From Stutzerimonas stutzeri SDM-LAC (lineage in GTDB: Bacteria; Pseudomonadota; Gammaproteobacteria; Pseudomonadales; Pseudomonadaceae), in NCBI RefSeq assembly GCF_000235745.1, contig NZ_AGSX01000010.1:93035-157034 (forward strand): 64,000 nt of DNA, written 5' to 3'. A program made the translations under genes and the position numbers. Shown piece by piece: positions 37,047 to 45,742 of the stretch (position 1 is the stretch's first letter; each line of letters opens with the position of its first letter). The notes beneath the pieces are model-generated. The model was not told the DNA's origin. It ran no database searches and worked only from the letters and a program-made list of their open reading frames with translations.

Positions 37047-38770
37047 AGTTCCGGCCCCATGGAAAAGTGCAGGCGAACCCCACCCTCGCCGCCCAGCGGA
37101 TGGGCCAGGTCGACGCGAATCGGCCCAACTGGCGAGACCCAGCGAACACCGACACCCACGCTGCTCTTGAGGCTCGGCAACTCCAATGAGTTGAAGGAAT
37201 TACCCTGATCGACAAAGGTCGCCAATCGCCACTTTTCGGTCAGTGAGTACTGATACTCGGCGCTGACCGCGAGCTGGTAACGCCCACCGATTCGGTCTCC
37301 GTCGGAGTTGGTTGGTGACAGGCTCTGGTAATCGTAACCGCGCACACTTTGATCACCACCGGCGAAATAGCGCAGCGATGGCGGTACGTTGGTGTATTCG
37401 TCCGTCCAGTTACCGCCCACCTCGACCCGCCCAAGCAAGCGATGCCGAGCGCCCAGGGTGGTCAGGCCCTTGACCGTCGCGTTGGCATGGATCAGATCAG
37501 CATCCGAAAAAAACCCTTCCTTCGCTGCACCCAGCTCGAACCTCAGGCGATAGCCATGACTGGGATCGAGACGGTTGTCGCTGCGCAGAAAGCTGTACGC
37601 CACGCCAGGCATCAGCAGGGTACTGACCCCGGAATCATCGCCCAGCTCGTACTGTTCATGACGCCACTTCAACGACCAAACCCGCTGCCAACCGCTGGGC
37701 AACCTGCGGTGCCACTCGGGACCGACCGTCAGCAGGCGACTCAGGCTGTCTTTATCGCTCAGCTCTTCGTACTGATAGCCAGCCGCATAGCGCAGCTTGT
37801 CAGTCAAAGGCGGGTCCAGCGGCACGTCATAGAAAAGACCCACATTCTGCCGCGGCGCGGACAGTTCGGACTCGATGCCGTAGCTGTGGCCCTGCGGATT
37901 GACCCAATGACGGGTGAAATCGAAGCGTATGCGTGGCCCGACATCGGTCGAATAGCCCAAACCGAGCCCGAGCGTGCGCGGCTCTCGCGTGGTCAACTGC
38001 ACCGCAACGGGAATGCGTTGCTGGTCGGCATTGGCCGGATTGGCATCGACCCGCACCCCTTCGAAGTAGCCGCTGGACTGCATCGCCTGGTTAAGTTCGG
38101 CGATCAGCTCCGAGTCATAGGGTGTGCCGGGTTCGAACGGCACCATGCGCTCCAGCAGATCCGGGTCAAAAGGTGATTCACCTTCGAAGCCGACATCACC
38201 GAGCAGATAGCGCGGCCCGCTGTTGAACACCAACTCGACATCGGCGGTATTCGTGTCGGGGTTGATCTCCAGCCGTTGGCGCTCGAAGCGTCCGTCGAAA
38301 AACCCGTAGCGCGAAGCTTGGTTGAGGATCCGTTGCTTGGCCGCTTCGTACTGCCCGTGATTGAGCACGGCGCCTGCCTTCAAGGTGTTACGCGGCACCC
38401 GAAACGCCTGCAGCTGTGCGGCTGGCCCGTTGACCTGCACGGTGATATCGCGCAGCCGAACCGGCTCGCCGGGCTTGATTTGCAGCGCCAACCGCGGATT
38501 CTCTCCATCGGTGACGCTGGTTTCGATTTCAGCGTGGTAATAACCCAACGCCTGCAGCGCTTTGTTCGCCTGTTCCTGGGCGATACGGCTGTAGCGCAGC
38601 AATTCTTCTTCGTTACGATCGCCAAGTTCGCCAATGTAGTTCTCGACGTTCTCGCGCAGCGCATCGTTTGATGGCATGACTTTGACGTCCAGTTCAGCCG
38701 CGTACACCACTGATGCACAGCACAACATGAGGCCTATTGGAACTACACAGCGAAGGAGACGGATAAGCAT
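37043..38770 (-). CDS. tamA: Translocation and assembly module outer-membrane protein TamA
   Basis: 575 residues from the ATG at 38770, chosen because it begins a clear signal peptide (MLIRLLRCVVPIGLML, cleavage near VVYAAE); the frame is open to 38905 but that would bury the signal. N-terminal POTRA-type repeats (about 25-260) precede an Omp85 barrel with GLGYSTDVGPRIRFDFTRHWVN, YFAGGDQSVRGYDYQSLSP and GVGVRWVSPVGPIRVDLAHPL. It works with TamB, encoded immediately downstream with overlapping start and stop. Confidence 0.94.
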   Translation of the reverse strand: MLIRLLRCVVPIGLMLCCASVVYAAELDVKVMPSNDALRENVENYIGELGDRNEEELLRYSRIAQEQANKALQALGYYHAEIETSVTDGENPRLALQIKPGEPVRLRDITVQVNGPAAQLQAFRVPRNTLKAGAVLNHGQYEAAKQRILNQASRYGFFDGRFERQRLEINPDTNTADVELVFNSGPRYLLGDVGFEGESPFDPDLLERMVPFEPGTPYDSELIAELNQAMQSSGYFEGVRVDANPANADQQRIPVAVQLTTREPRTLGLGLGYSTDVGPRIRFDFTRHWVNPQGHSYGIESELSAPRQNVGLFYDVPLDPPLTDKLRYAAGYQYEELSDKDSLSRLLTVGPEWHRRLPSGWQRVWSLKWRHEQYELGDDSGVSTLLMPGVAYSFLRSDNRLDPSHGYRLRFELGAAKEGFFSDADLIHANATVKGLTTLGARHRLLGRVEVGGNWTDEYTNVPPSLRYFAGGDQSVRGYDYQSLSPTNSDGDRIGGRYQLAVSAEYQYSLTEKWRLATFVDQGNSFNSLELPSLKSSVGVGVRWVSPVGPIRVDLAHPLGGEGGVRLHFSMGPEL

Positions 38771-38910
38771 GGCCACGGATGCTAGCACGCTGCGCACTGG
38801 GCTTCGGCAAAGTGTCGATGCGTGTAGCACGGCAGATACAGCGTCAAACAGATACATGGGGATACTTCTTTGGACACTATCAATACGACTGTCACCCCTG
38901 CCCATTCGTT

Positions 38911-39549
38911 CTAACGACTGGATGCCTCGATCTGTCGCGGCGCCGGGTGGAAGAACACATGCTCGATCACCGGTCCGATGGCCACCTGGCCGATCTCTTC
39001 GTAACCCTGACGTGCATAGAAGTGGAGGTAGCGAGGGTTACCGGTGTCGATCACCAGGCCCTCCGATGCGACATCCGCGGCACACCAGTTATGCAACGCT
39101 TCAAGAAGCTGCTCGCCATAGCGCTGTCCCTGACACTTGGGATGGACCGCCATTAACGGCAAGACATGAAAAGTGCCCGGTGGCAGGCAGCCCAGTACCG
39201 CAGCATGGTAATCGAGGTAGCGCCGTGTGCAGCGCAAGCCCGCGGTGAGCAGCATGCGCAGGCGCCAGGCCCAACTTTCGGTGATCTCCAGGCGACGTTG
39301 TGGTGGCGCGATCAGCGCGACGGCAATCAGTCGATCATCAAGGAGTAACCCCAACGCCGGTTGCCCCTGCAGCAAGTGTTGATTGACCAGCTCGCGCACG
39401 GTCGCGCGGACCCGTTGCTCGTAGCCCGGGCGGTCGGCTTCGAACAGATAAGCGAAGGTCGGTTCGTGTCGGTAGGCGTTGTACAGAAGCGAGCGTATTT
39501 CTCTGGCGTAACCACTGTCGAGCATTCGTACGTCTGCAGTCATCGGCAT
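38911..39549 (-). CDS. GNAT-family N-acetyltransferase
   Basis: 212 residues from the ATG at 39549 (MPMTADVRML), preceded by AAGAGAA; the frame is open to 39714 but would overlap the xthA start. The acetyl-CoA site is LMAVHPKCQGQRYGEQLLEALHNWC, followed by GLVIDTGNPRYLHFYARQGYEEIG, both characteristic of GNAT enzymes. Substrate unknown. Divergent from xthA. Confidence 0.87.
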   Translation of the reverse strand: MPMTADVRMLDSGYAREIRSLLYNAYRHEPTFAYLFEADRPGYEQRVRATVRELVNQHLLQGQPALGLLLDDRLIAVALIAPPQRRLEITESWAWRLRMLLTAGLRCTRRYLDYHAAVLGCLPPGTFHVLPLMAVHPKCQGQRYGEQLLEALHNWCAADVASEGLVIDTGNPRYLHFYARQGYEEIGQVAIGPVIEHVFFHPAPRQIEASSR

Positions 39550-39698
39550 GGCGGTTCTCTTGTTGTTATATTCTGTCGCTGATTTCACGTTAGCAGCCGC
39601 ATCCGGGTTCTGCCGATCTGGAACCGGGCTGACGATTACGACTCGCCGCAGCGCTGCGATAGCCCGTAGAATCCCGGTTTTTGCCGGAGCCGTCTTCG

Positions 39699-40511
39699 AT
39701 GAAGCTTGTCTCATTTAATATCAACGGCTTAAGAGCCAGACCTCATCAACTTTCTGCCATTATCGAGAAGCATCAGCCTGATGTGATCGGCCTGCAGGAA
39801 ACCAAGGTGTCTGACGAACAGTTTCCGCAAGCCGATATTGAAGCCCTCGGTTATCACGTCCATTTTCACGGCCAGAAAGGGCATTACGGCGTCGCACTGC
39901 TGTCGCGGCAAGCCCCATTGGAGATCCACAAGGGCTTTCCCGGTGATGGCGAGGAGTCGCAGAAGCGCTTCATCTGGGGCCGTTTTGCCGATGCCAACGG
40001 CGAGCCGGTTACCGTGATGAACGGCTACTTTCCTCAGGGCGAGAGCCGTATCCACCCGACCAAGTTTCCTGCCAAGACCAAGTTCTACGCCGATCTCCAG
40101 GCGCTGCTCGAAGAGCGCTTTACTCCGGAGCAATCCGTAGCCGTGATGGGGGATTTCAATATTTCGCCCGAGGACTGCGACATCGGCATTGGCGAGGTTA
40201 ACGCCAAGCGCTGGCTGCGTACGGGCAAGTGCAGCTTCCTGCCGGAGGAACGCGAGTGGCTGACGCGACTGAAGAACTGGGGGCTGCAGGACAGCTTTCG
40301 CACACTCAACCCGGAAGTGGTCGATCGCTTCAGCTGGTTCGACTACCGCAGCCGCGGCTTTGAAGACGATCCACGTCGAGGCCTGCGCATCGATTTGATC
40401 CTTACAACAGCGGGCCTACACAACCGGGTAACCAACTGCGGTGTCGACTATGACATTCGCGGCATGGACAAGCCGTCGGACCACTGCCCGGTCTGGATCG
40501 AGCTGACCTGA
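39699..40511 (+). CDS. xthA: Exodeoxyribonuclease III (AP endonuclease)
   Basis: 270 residues from ATG 39699 ([18 protein letters not shown]). It removes 3' blocks and cuts abasic sites in base-excision repair. Family residues are visible: N7 in [10 protein letters not shown]34 in [19 protein letters not shown] with the active-site Asp and Asn, RGLRIDLIL, and the catalytic His in [12 protein letters not shown]. The six extra codons from 39681 are not supported by family length. Confidence 0.96.
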   Translation: MKLVSFNINGLRARPHQLSAIIEKHQPDVIGLQETKVSDEQFPQADIEALGYHVHFHGQKGHYGVALLSRQAPLEIHKGFPGDGEESQKRFIWGRFADANGEPVTVMNGYFPQGESRIHPTKFPAKTKFYADLQALLEERFTPEQSVAVMGDFNISPEDCDIGIGEVNAKRWLRTGKCSFLPEEREWLTRLKNWGLQDSFRTLNPEVVDRFSWFDYRSRGFEDDPRRGLRIDLILTTAGLHNRVTNCGVDYDIRGMDKPSDHCPVWIELT

Positions 40512-40601
40512 CTATTCAGCGCAGCGATACGAGCCGCGCGCTGCGCACAGTCGCGCGGCCAGTTTGCGAAGTGGTGCTCAACCTGAGCCGGCCCCAACCT
40601 A

Positions 40602-40633
40602 ACGTCATATAACGGTAAACAAACCTTCTTAAT
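40602..40633 (+). promoter_or_regulatory. Candidate PhoB box and -10 element upstream of the PstS-OmpA gene
   Basis: ACGTCAT-ATAA-CGGTAAA at 40602-40619 resembles the PhoB consensus CTGTCAT-N4-CTGTCAT (5/7 in each half by my count), and CTTAAT at 40628-40633 could be the -10. Position ahead of a phosphate-binding protein gene fits PhoB control. Confidence 0.45.
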
Positions 40634-40666
40634 CTCCCGGCTTCTTTGGAAAGGGAGACTCATTGC

Positions 40667-42037
40667 ATGGCCTGTCTAGCATCCGCACGCATCACGGGGA
40701 AACGGGCGCTCAGCCTGGTCATTGCGGGGCTGCTTTGCATGAGTCCGCTGGTGATGAGCGCGCCATTGCAAGCCCTCCCGGTTGACGGTCCGGTTCTGCG
40801 GATTCAGGGGTCCAACACCGTTGGCGCCAAGCTCGCGCCGATGCTTATCGCCGGAATGTTCGAAGCCCGGGGCCTCAGCTCCGTTCGGATCAGCCCTGCT
40901 GGCAAGAAAAACGAGCAGCGCATCAGCGCGGTCGATAGCGCAGGCCGAACCTTTCATGCACGGGTTGCTGCCCACGGCACCGGCACCGGGTTTGCCGGCC
41001 TCAAGGATGGCTCCTCCGATCTCGCCGCCGCGTCGCGCCCTATTAAGGACAGTGAATACACCAGTCTGGCCAACCTTGGTGATCTGCGCAGCGCGGATGC
41101 CGAGCAGGTGATCGCCATCGACGGACTGGCGATCATCGTCAACCCGGATAACCCCGTCTCATCACTCAGCGTTGAGCAGGTCGCAAGCCTGTTTGCCGGT
41201 GAAATACGCAACTGGAAGGCGCTCGGCGGTAAAGACGTTCCGGTGGAATTACATGCACGGGATGATCAGTCGGGCACCTACGACACCTTCAAGGAGCTGG
41301 TGCTGGGTGCACAGAACAAGACGCTGGCGGCGGACGCAGCACGCTATGAGTCCAATGATCAGCTTTCGCAGGTCGTCAGCACCCGTCCCGGCGCGATTGG
41401 TTTTGTTGGCCTCGCATCGGTGGGCAAATCCCGCGCGTTGGCGATAGCCGACGGCGATTCGCTGCCTATGCTGCCCAGCACCGCGCTGGTAGCGACGGAA
41501 GACTACCCGCTGTCGCGGCGGCTGTTTTTCTATGCGAACCCGACGCAGCAGTCGCAGTGGACTCGAACCTTTCTGGCTTTTGTGCACAGTGCTGCTGGGC
41601 AGGCCATCGTTGCCGAGTCTGGCTACATCGGACAAGCCATCAACGCGATAACCCTCTCCCCATCGCCCGACATGCCGCAGGCTTATCAGAGCCTCGCCAC
41701 CCAGGCGCAGCGTCTGACAGTGAACTTTCGCTTCGACGAAGGCAGCGCGCGCCTGGACAACAAGGCGCAACGTGACGTGGAGCGCCTGATCAAATATCTG
41801 CAAAGCACGAACAAGACCATGAGCGCGGCAGTCCTGGTTGGATTTGGCGACGCTCGTGGTGACCCGGCGCGTACCGCTTTGCTGTCCAAACTCCGCGCCA
41901 TGGCTGTGCGTAGAGAGCTGGTTCGCGGTGGCATACTCGTCCAGAACATCAATGGTTTAGGTGATGAACTTCCAGTAGCGTCGAATACGCAGAGCGGTCG
42001 TATCAAGAACCGCCGCGTCGAGGTATGGGTGTATTGA
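40667..42037 (+). CDS. PstS-like phosphate-binding protein fused to an OmpA-family domain
   Basis: 456 residues from ATG 40667, preceded by AAGGGAGA; a TTG at 40646 opens the frame earlier. A signal peptide (about residues 1-32) is followed by a PBP-like phosphate-binding domain (LRIQGSNTVGAKLAPMLI, DLAAASRPIKDSE, VNPDNPVSSLSVEQVASLFAGEIRNWKALGG, ARDDQSGTYDTFKELVLG). The last 110 residues are an OmpA/MotB-type peptidoglycan-binding domain (VNFRFDEGSARLDNKAQRDVERLIKYL; GFGDARGDPARTALLSKLRAMAVRRELV; SGRIKNRRVEVWVY). It probably binds phosphate while attached to the cell wall. Confidence 0.88.
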   Translation: MACLASARITGKRALSLVIAGLLCMSPLVMSAPLQALPVDGPVLRIQGSNTVGAKLAPMLIAGMFEARGLSSVRISPAGKKNEQRISAVDSAGRTFHARVAAHGTGTGFAGLKDGSSDLAAASRPIKDSEYTSLANLGDLRSADAEQVIAIDGLAIIVNPDNPVSSLSVEQVASLFAGEIRNWKALGGKDVPVELHARDDQSGTYDTFKELVLGAQNKTLAADAARYESNDQLSQVVSTRPGAIGFVGLASVGKSRALAIADGDSLPMLPSTALVATEDYPLSRRLFFYANPTQQSQWTRTFLAFVHSAAGQAIVAESGYIGQAINAITLSPSPDMPQAYQSLATQAQRLTVNFRFDEGSARLDNKAQRDVERLIKYLQSTNKTMSAAVLVGFGDARGDPARTALLSKLRAMAVRRELVRGGILVQNINGLGDELPVASNTQSGRIKNRRVEVWVY

Positions 42038-42074
42038 GCAAGTTTGAACCAGTGCAAGATCGTATCGGTCGATA

Positions 42075-42105
42075 GCCCGCGGCGTACTGTCACGTCGCGG
42101 CGGGC
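42075..42105 (+). terminator. Hairpin after the PstS-OmpA gene
   Basis: GCCCGC (42075-42080) pairs with GCGGGC (42100-42105), with 3 further inner pairs after a mismatch. No T-run, so weak support for termination before mtlZ. Confidence 0.35.
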
Positions 42106-42145
42106 GCAACTAAGCTCAGGCGACGTTCAGCAACGGAAATGAATC

Positions 42146-43081
42146 ATGTATCTGGTTTGTGGCGAGGCTTTGTTCGACGTTTTCGCAGCCCCAGCGGGTG
42201 CCCGGCGCAATCGCCTGACCCTTGAGGCGGTGGCTGGCGGCTCTCCTTTCAATGTGGCGGTCGGCCTATCCCGGCTGGGAACGCCGGCCGCGCTGTTCAC
42301 CGGCATGTCGCACGATCACTTCGGTCAGCAGCTGCGGCAGGTGCTTGAGGATGAGCGTGTCGATACGCGCTATCTGGTCGACTTCGATGCCCCTACTACG
42401 CTGGCGATGGTGGCTGTGGGTGCCAACGGCTCGCCCATCTACAGCTTTCGCGGCGACGGCTGTGCTGATCGGCTGCCACGCGACGAGCATCTCGCCCCGC
42501 TCGGCGATGAGGTTCGCGGCATCCACGTCGGGTCCTATTCCATCGTCACCGCGCCGATCGCCGACACGCTGCTCTCGGTGGTTCGCCGCGAAAGCGAGCG
42601 CCGGCTGATCTCGCTGGATCCCAACGTCCGCCTCAACGTCGAACCGGACCTCACCCGCTGGCGAGAGCGTGTCGAGGCAATCGCCGCGCTTGCGCACCTG
42701 ATCAAGGTCAGCGACGAGGATCTCGCTCTGCTGTATCCCGGCGAAGCTCCGGAAGCCATTGCCCAGCGCTGGCTGCAGGGGCGTTGCGAGCTGGTCCTGC
42801 TGACACGCGGTGGTCAGGGTGCTCAGCTGTTCAGCGCTCACCACGGTGAGCTCTACGAAGCCGCCACAGCGGTGGATATCCGCGATACCGTAGGCGCTGG
42901 CGACACCTTCCAGGCGGCGCTGCTCAGCTACTTGCACGCCCATCGGTTGGATTCGCCCGCAGCACTGGCACAGATCGAACGCGATCAGCTTCAAGCGCTG
43001 CTCTCATTCGCCGTTCGGGCAGCGGCCATCACCTGCTCCCGCCGCGGTCCGGACTTGCCGTATCGGTACGAAATCGATTGA
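42146..43081 (+). CDS. mtlZ: Fructokinase, PfkB family
   Basis: 311 residues. PfkB features: VCGEALFDVFA at the start, GGSPFNVAVGLSRLG, FRGDGCADRLLP-like region, LLTRGGQGAQLF, and the catalytic-base motif DTVGAGDTFQAALLSYL with the anion hole. It phosphorylates fructose made by mannitol dehydrogenase, giving fructose-6-phosphate. In the pseudomonads I know, mtlZ closes the mtl operon; here it stands upstream of mtlR. Confidence 0.88.
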   Translation: MYLVCGEALFDVFAAPAGARRNRLTLEAVAGGSPFNVAVGLSRLGTPAALFTGMSHDHFGQQLRQVLEDERVDTRYLVDFDAPTTLAMVAVGANGSPIYSFRGDGCADRLPRDEHLAPLGDEVRGIHVGSYSIVTAPIADTLLSVVRRESERRLISLDPNVRLNVEPDLTRWRERVEAIAALAHLIKVSDEDLALLYPGEAPEAIAQRWLQGRCELVLLTRGGQGAQLFSAHHGELYEAATAVDIRDTVGAGDTFQAALLSYLHAHRLDSPAALAQIERDQLQALLSFAVRAAAITCSRRGPDLPYRYEID

Positions 43082-43149
43082 TCGGTTGGCCACAGCGCTG
43101 TGAGCGTCTATAACCCCAGGGGACAAGAATAAGGACGACTGGACCGGGC

Positions 43150-44055
43150 ATGAAAGCGCTGAAGATCTCCGACCCATCCTATGAGTTGATGGACGATCAC
43201 CACGGCAACTCCCTGATTTACCGGGAGCATGGCTTTCCGTGCCCGCTGGTGCGCTGGCACAACCACAAGGAGTACGAGCTGCACCTGATCGTTGCGAGTT
43301 CGGGCAAGGTCTTCGTCGGTGACTATGTGGGTAACTTCGGGCCGGAGAGTCTGTTTCTCACAGGCCCACATCTGCCTCACAACTGGATCAGCCAGGTCGA
43401 TGACGGCGAAGTCGTGGCCAAGCGCGACATGCTGGTGAACTTCACCGATGAGCTGTTCGAAGCGGGCAATAGCGTGTTCTCCGAACTGCGCAGCCTCACT
43501 CCAATGCTTGAGCGCTCGCGTTACGGCATCGAGTTCCGTTGCCCGCACACCATTTCCGAAGCCAGCCGGCTGATGCACCGCGTTGCGGACAGCCGTGGCG
43601 CCACCCGCCTCGGTTATTTCCTGATCATGCTTGAACTGCTCGCCAGTTGTGACGACTACCAGCTGCTTTCCGGGGCCACTTCGGCACAGCTCGGCGATGA
43701 GCATCACGCAGACCGCACCAACATGGCGGTCAACTACATCTTCGACAATTACATGCGTGAGTTGCCGCTCGAAGAGGTCGCCTGCCACCTGGGCATGAAA
43801 CCGACCTACTTTTCGCGCTTTTTCAAACGTGCCACCGGTCGGTGCTACGTCGAATTCGTCAACAGCCTGCGCATCAGCAAATCCTGCGAATTGCTGCTGG
43901 ACACCGACAAGCCGGTCACCGATGTGTGTTTCGAATCGGGCTTCAACAATCTGTCCAATTTCAATCGCCGCTTCCAGCAACTCAAGGGCATGACGCCTTC
44001 CTGCTATCGCCGCCTGATCGAGCAACGGCTGACCGAGCAGAACCTGGCAAGCTGA
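43150..44055 (+). CDS. mtlR: AraC-family activator of the mannitol operon
   Basis: 301 residues. An N-terminal cupin-like sensor domain (RWHNHKEYELHLIVASSGKVFVGDY; GPHLPHNWIS) precedes a C-terminal pair of helix-turn-helices (LPLEEVACHLGMKPTYFSRFFKRATG; SLRISKSCELLLDTDKPVTDVCFESGFNNLSNFNRRFQQLKGMTP). It matches the P. fluorescens MtlR type, which activates mtlE transcription in response to mannitol, sorbitol and arabitol. It lies directly before mtlE. Confidence 0.9.
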   Translation: MKALKISDPSYELMDDHHGNSLIYREHGFPCPLVRWHNHKEYELHLIVASSGKVFVGDYVGNFGPESLFLTGPHLPHNWISQVDDGEVVAKRDMLVNFTDELFEAGNSVFSELRSLTPMLERSRYGIEFRCPHTISEASRLMHRVADSRGATRLGYFLIMLELLASCDDYQLLSGATSAQLGDEHHADRTNMAVNYIFDNYMRELPLEEVACHLGMKPTYFSRFFKRATGRCYVEFVNSLRISKSCELLLDTDKPVTDVCFESGFNNLSNFNRRFQQLKGMTPSCYRRLIEQRLTEQNLAS

Positions 44056-44210
44056 TACGCATCCTCGCGTCCCGCTGCATCAAATGACGTCCCGCCGTAC
44101 CCCTCTTTGCTCACGTCTATTGGTTTCAGACCGCGGCTCTAGCCTGAAGAGACGGCGCTTTGTTGCGCTGCGATGCCCTCTACCCCGCTCTTTTAACCGA
44201 TGCCCAAGGA

Positions 44211-44237
44211 GTGCAAAAAAGTATCAGACAATGTGCA
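44211..44237 (+). promoter_or_regulatory. Candidate MtlR operator half-sites
   Basis: GTGCA occurs at 44211-44215 and again at 44233-44237, 22 bp apart (about two helical turns), immediately upstream of the mtlE -35. AraC-family activators commonly bind direct repeats at this position. Only five bases repeat, so this is suggestive. Confidence 0.3.
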
Positions 44238-44246
44238 GTCAGGGCT

Positions 44247-44275
44247 TTGTGACCCGACGCCTCCAGGGTTGTAAT
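44247..44275 (+). promoter_or_regulatory. Sigma-70 promoter for mtlE
   Basis: TTGTGA (44247-44252, 4/6), a 17-base spacer, then TGTAAT (44270-44275, 5/6). The weak -35 fits an activator-dependent promoter. Confidence 0.5.
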
Positions 44276-44362
44276 GCTCGCGAGCCGCTCGTACCGCAGT
44301 ACGCGAGCAACAACAAAAACAATAAGCGCTTCCGCCCCCTGGCCGCGGAAGAGGAGTTCCAG

Positions 44363-45673
44363 ATGAAATTGACCCATTTGCTGCTCGGTTCCACCTGTAT
44401 TGCGATGATCGGTGTGACGCACGCTGCCGCCGAAACCATTACGGTTGCCACCGTCAACAACGCGGACATGATCCGCATGCAGCGCCTTTCGAAGACCTTC
44501 GAAGAACAGCATCCTGACGTGGACCTCAACTGGGTCGTACTCGAAGAGAACGTCCTGCGCCAGCGCTTGACCACCGACATCGCCACTCAGGGCGGCCAGT
44601 TCGATGTGCTCACTATCGGCATGTATGAGGCCTCGCTATGGGGCGCAAAGGGCTGGCTGGCGCCCATGACCGACCTCCCCGAAAGCTACAAGCTGGACGA
44701 CGTTTTCCCATCGGTTCGTGAAGGCCTTTCGGTGAACGGCACGCTGTATGCGCTGCCGTTCTATGCCGAAAGCTCGATGACTTACTACCGCAAGGACCTG
44801 TTCCAGGAGGCCGGGCTGGAAATGCCGGAGCACCCGACCTGGACGCAGATGGCGGAATACGCCAAAAAGCTGCACAAGCCGGGCGAAGAACAGTACGGCA
44901 TCTGCCTGCGTGGCAAAGCCGGCTGGGGCGAGAACATGGCATTGGTGACCACCATCGCCAATGCCTTCGGCGCGCGCTGGTTCGATGAAAAGTGGCAGCC
45001 CGAATTCACCGGGCCGGAATGGACCAAAGCGGCTAATTTCTATGTCGACCTGCTGAGCAACTACGGCCCACCGGGCGCGTCCAGCAATGGCTTCAATGAA
45101 AACCTCGCGCTGTTCAACAGCGGCAAATGCGCCATGTGGGTCGATGCCACCGTGGCCGGCTCCTTCGTAACCGACTCTTCACAGAGCAAGGTTGCCGACA
45201 AGGTTGGTTTCACCTTTGCCCCGCAGGAAGTTACAGACAAGGGATCGGCCTGGCTCTACTCCTGGGCGCTGGCAATTCCAACCAGCTCGCAGAAGAAGGA
45301 CGCAGCCAAGGAGTTCGCTGCCTGGGCCACATCGCAGTCGTATGCCAACCTGGTCGCCGAGACCGATGGCGTGGCCAATGTGCCGCCAGGTACTCGCGAG
45401 TCCACCTACAGCGAGGAATACATGGCGGCCGCGCCGTTCGCCAAGATTACGCTGGAGTCGCTGAAGCAGGCCGACCCTGCGTCGCCGTCCGCCAAGCCGG
45501 TGCCCTACGTTGGCATTCAGCTAGTGACCATTCCGGAGTTCCAGGCCATCGGTACTCAGGTCGGCAAGATGTTCTCCGCCGCGCTCACCGGGCAAATGCC
45601 GGTCGAGCAGATGCTCACGGCTGTGCAGCAAACAACCACGCGTGAAATGAAGCGCGCCGGCTATCCCAAGTAG
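44363..45673 (+). CDS. mtlE: Polyol (mannitol/sorbitol) ABC transporter substrate-binding protein
   Basis: 436 residues from ATG 44363 (MKLTHLLLGSTCIAM), with GAGGAG at 44351; earlier in-frame starts lie in the control region. Signal peptide cleaved near HAAAE. Family 1 sugar-binding protein: TVNNADMIRMQRLSKTFEEQHPDVDLNWV, GGQFDVLTIGMYEASLWGAKGWL, YYRKDLFQEAGLEMPEHPTW, FNSGKCAMWVDATVAGSF. It captures polyol in the periplasm for MtlF, MtlG and MtlK. Confidence 0.92.
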   Translation: MKLTHLLLGSTCIAMIGVTHAAAETITVATVNNADMIRMQRLSKTFEEQHPDVDLNWVVLEENVLRQRLTTDIATQGGQFDVLTIGMYEASLWGAKGWLAPMTDLPESYKLDDVFPSVREGLSVNGTLYALPFYAESSMTYYRKDLFQEAGLEMPEHPTWTQMAEYAKKLHKPGEEQYGICLRGKAGWGENMALVTTIANAFGARWFDEKWQPEFTGPEWTKAANFYVDLLSNYGPPGASSNGFNENLALFNSGKCAMWVDATVAGSFVTDSSQSKVADKVGFTFAPQEVTDKGSAWLYSWALAIPTSSQKKDAAKEFAAWATSQSYANLVAETDGVANVPPGTRESTYSEEYMAAAPFAKITLESLKQADPASPSAKPVPYVGIQLVTIPEFQAIGTQVGKMFSAALTGQMPVEQMLTAVQQTTTREMKRAGYPK

Positions 45674-45742
45674 GTCGCACCAGGCATCCCCACCGGACAG
45701 GGCTCACTTGAGCCCTCATGGCCTTCAGCCGGAGAACGCCCC

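Larger units (their letters stand above)
44056..44362. other. mtlR-mtlE intergenic control region
   Basis: About 307 bp with no gene. It contains the mtlE promoter (44247-44275) and a candidate MtlR half-site repeat just upstream (44211-44237). The longer open frame running through here in the mtlE frame is not a credible protein. Confidence 0.6.

Noticed and set aside
44084-44362. 93-codon N-terminal extension of mtlE
   Set aside because: It covers the promoter and would bury the signal peptide; ATG 44363 has a GAGGAG site.
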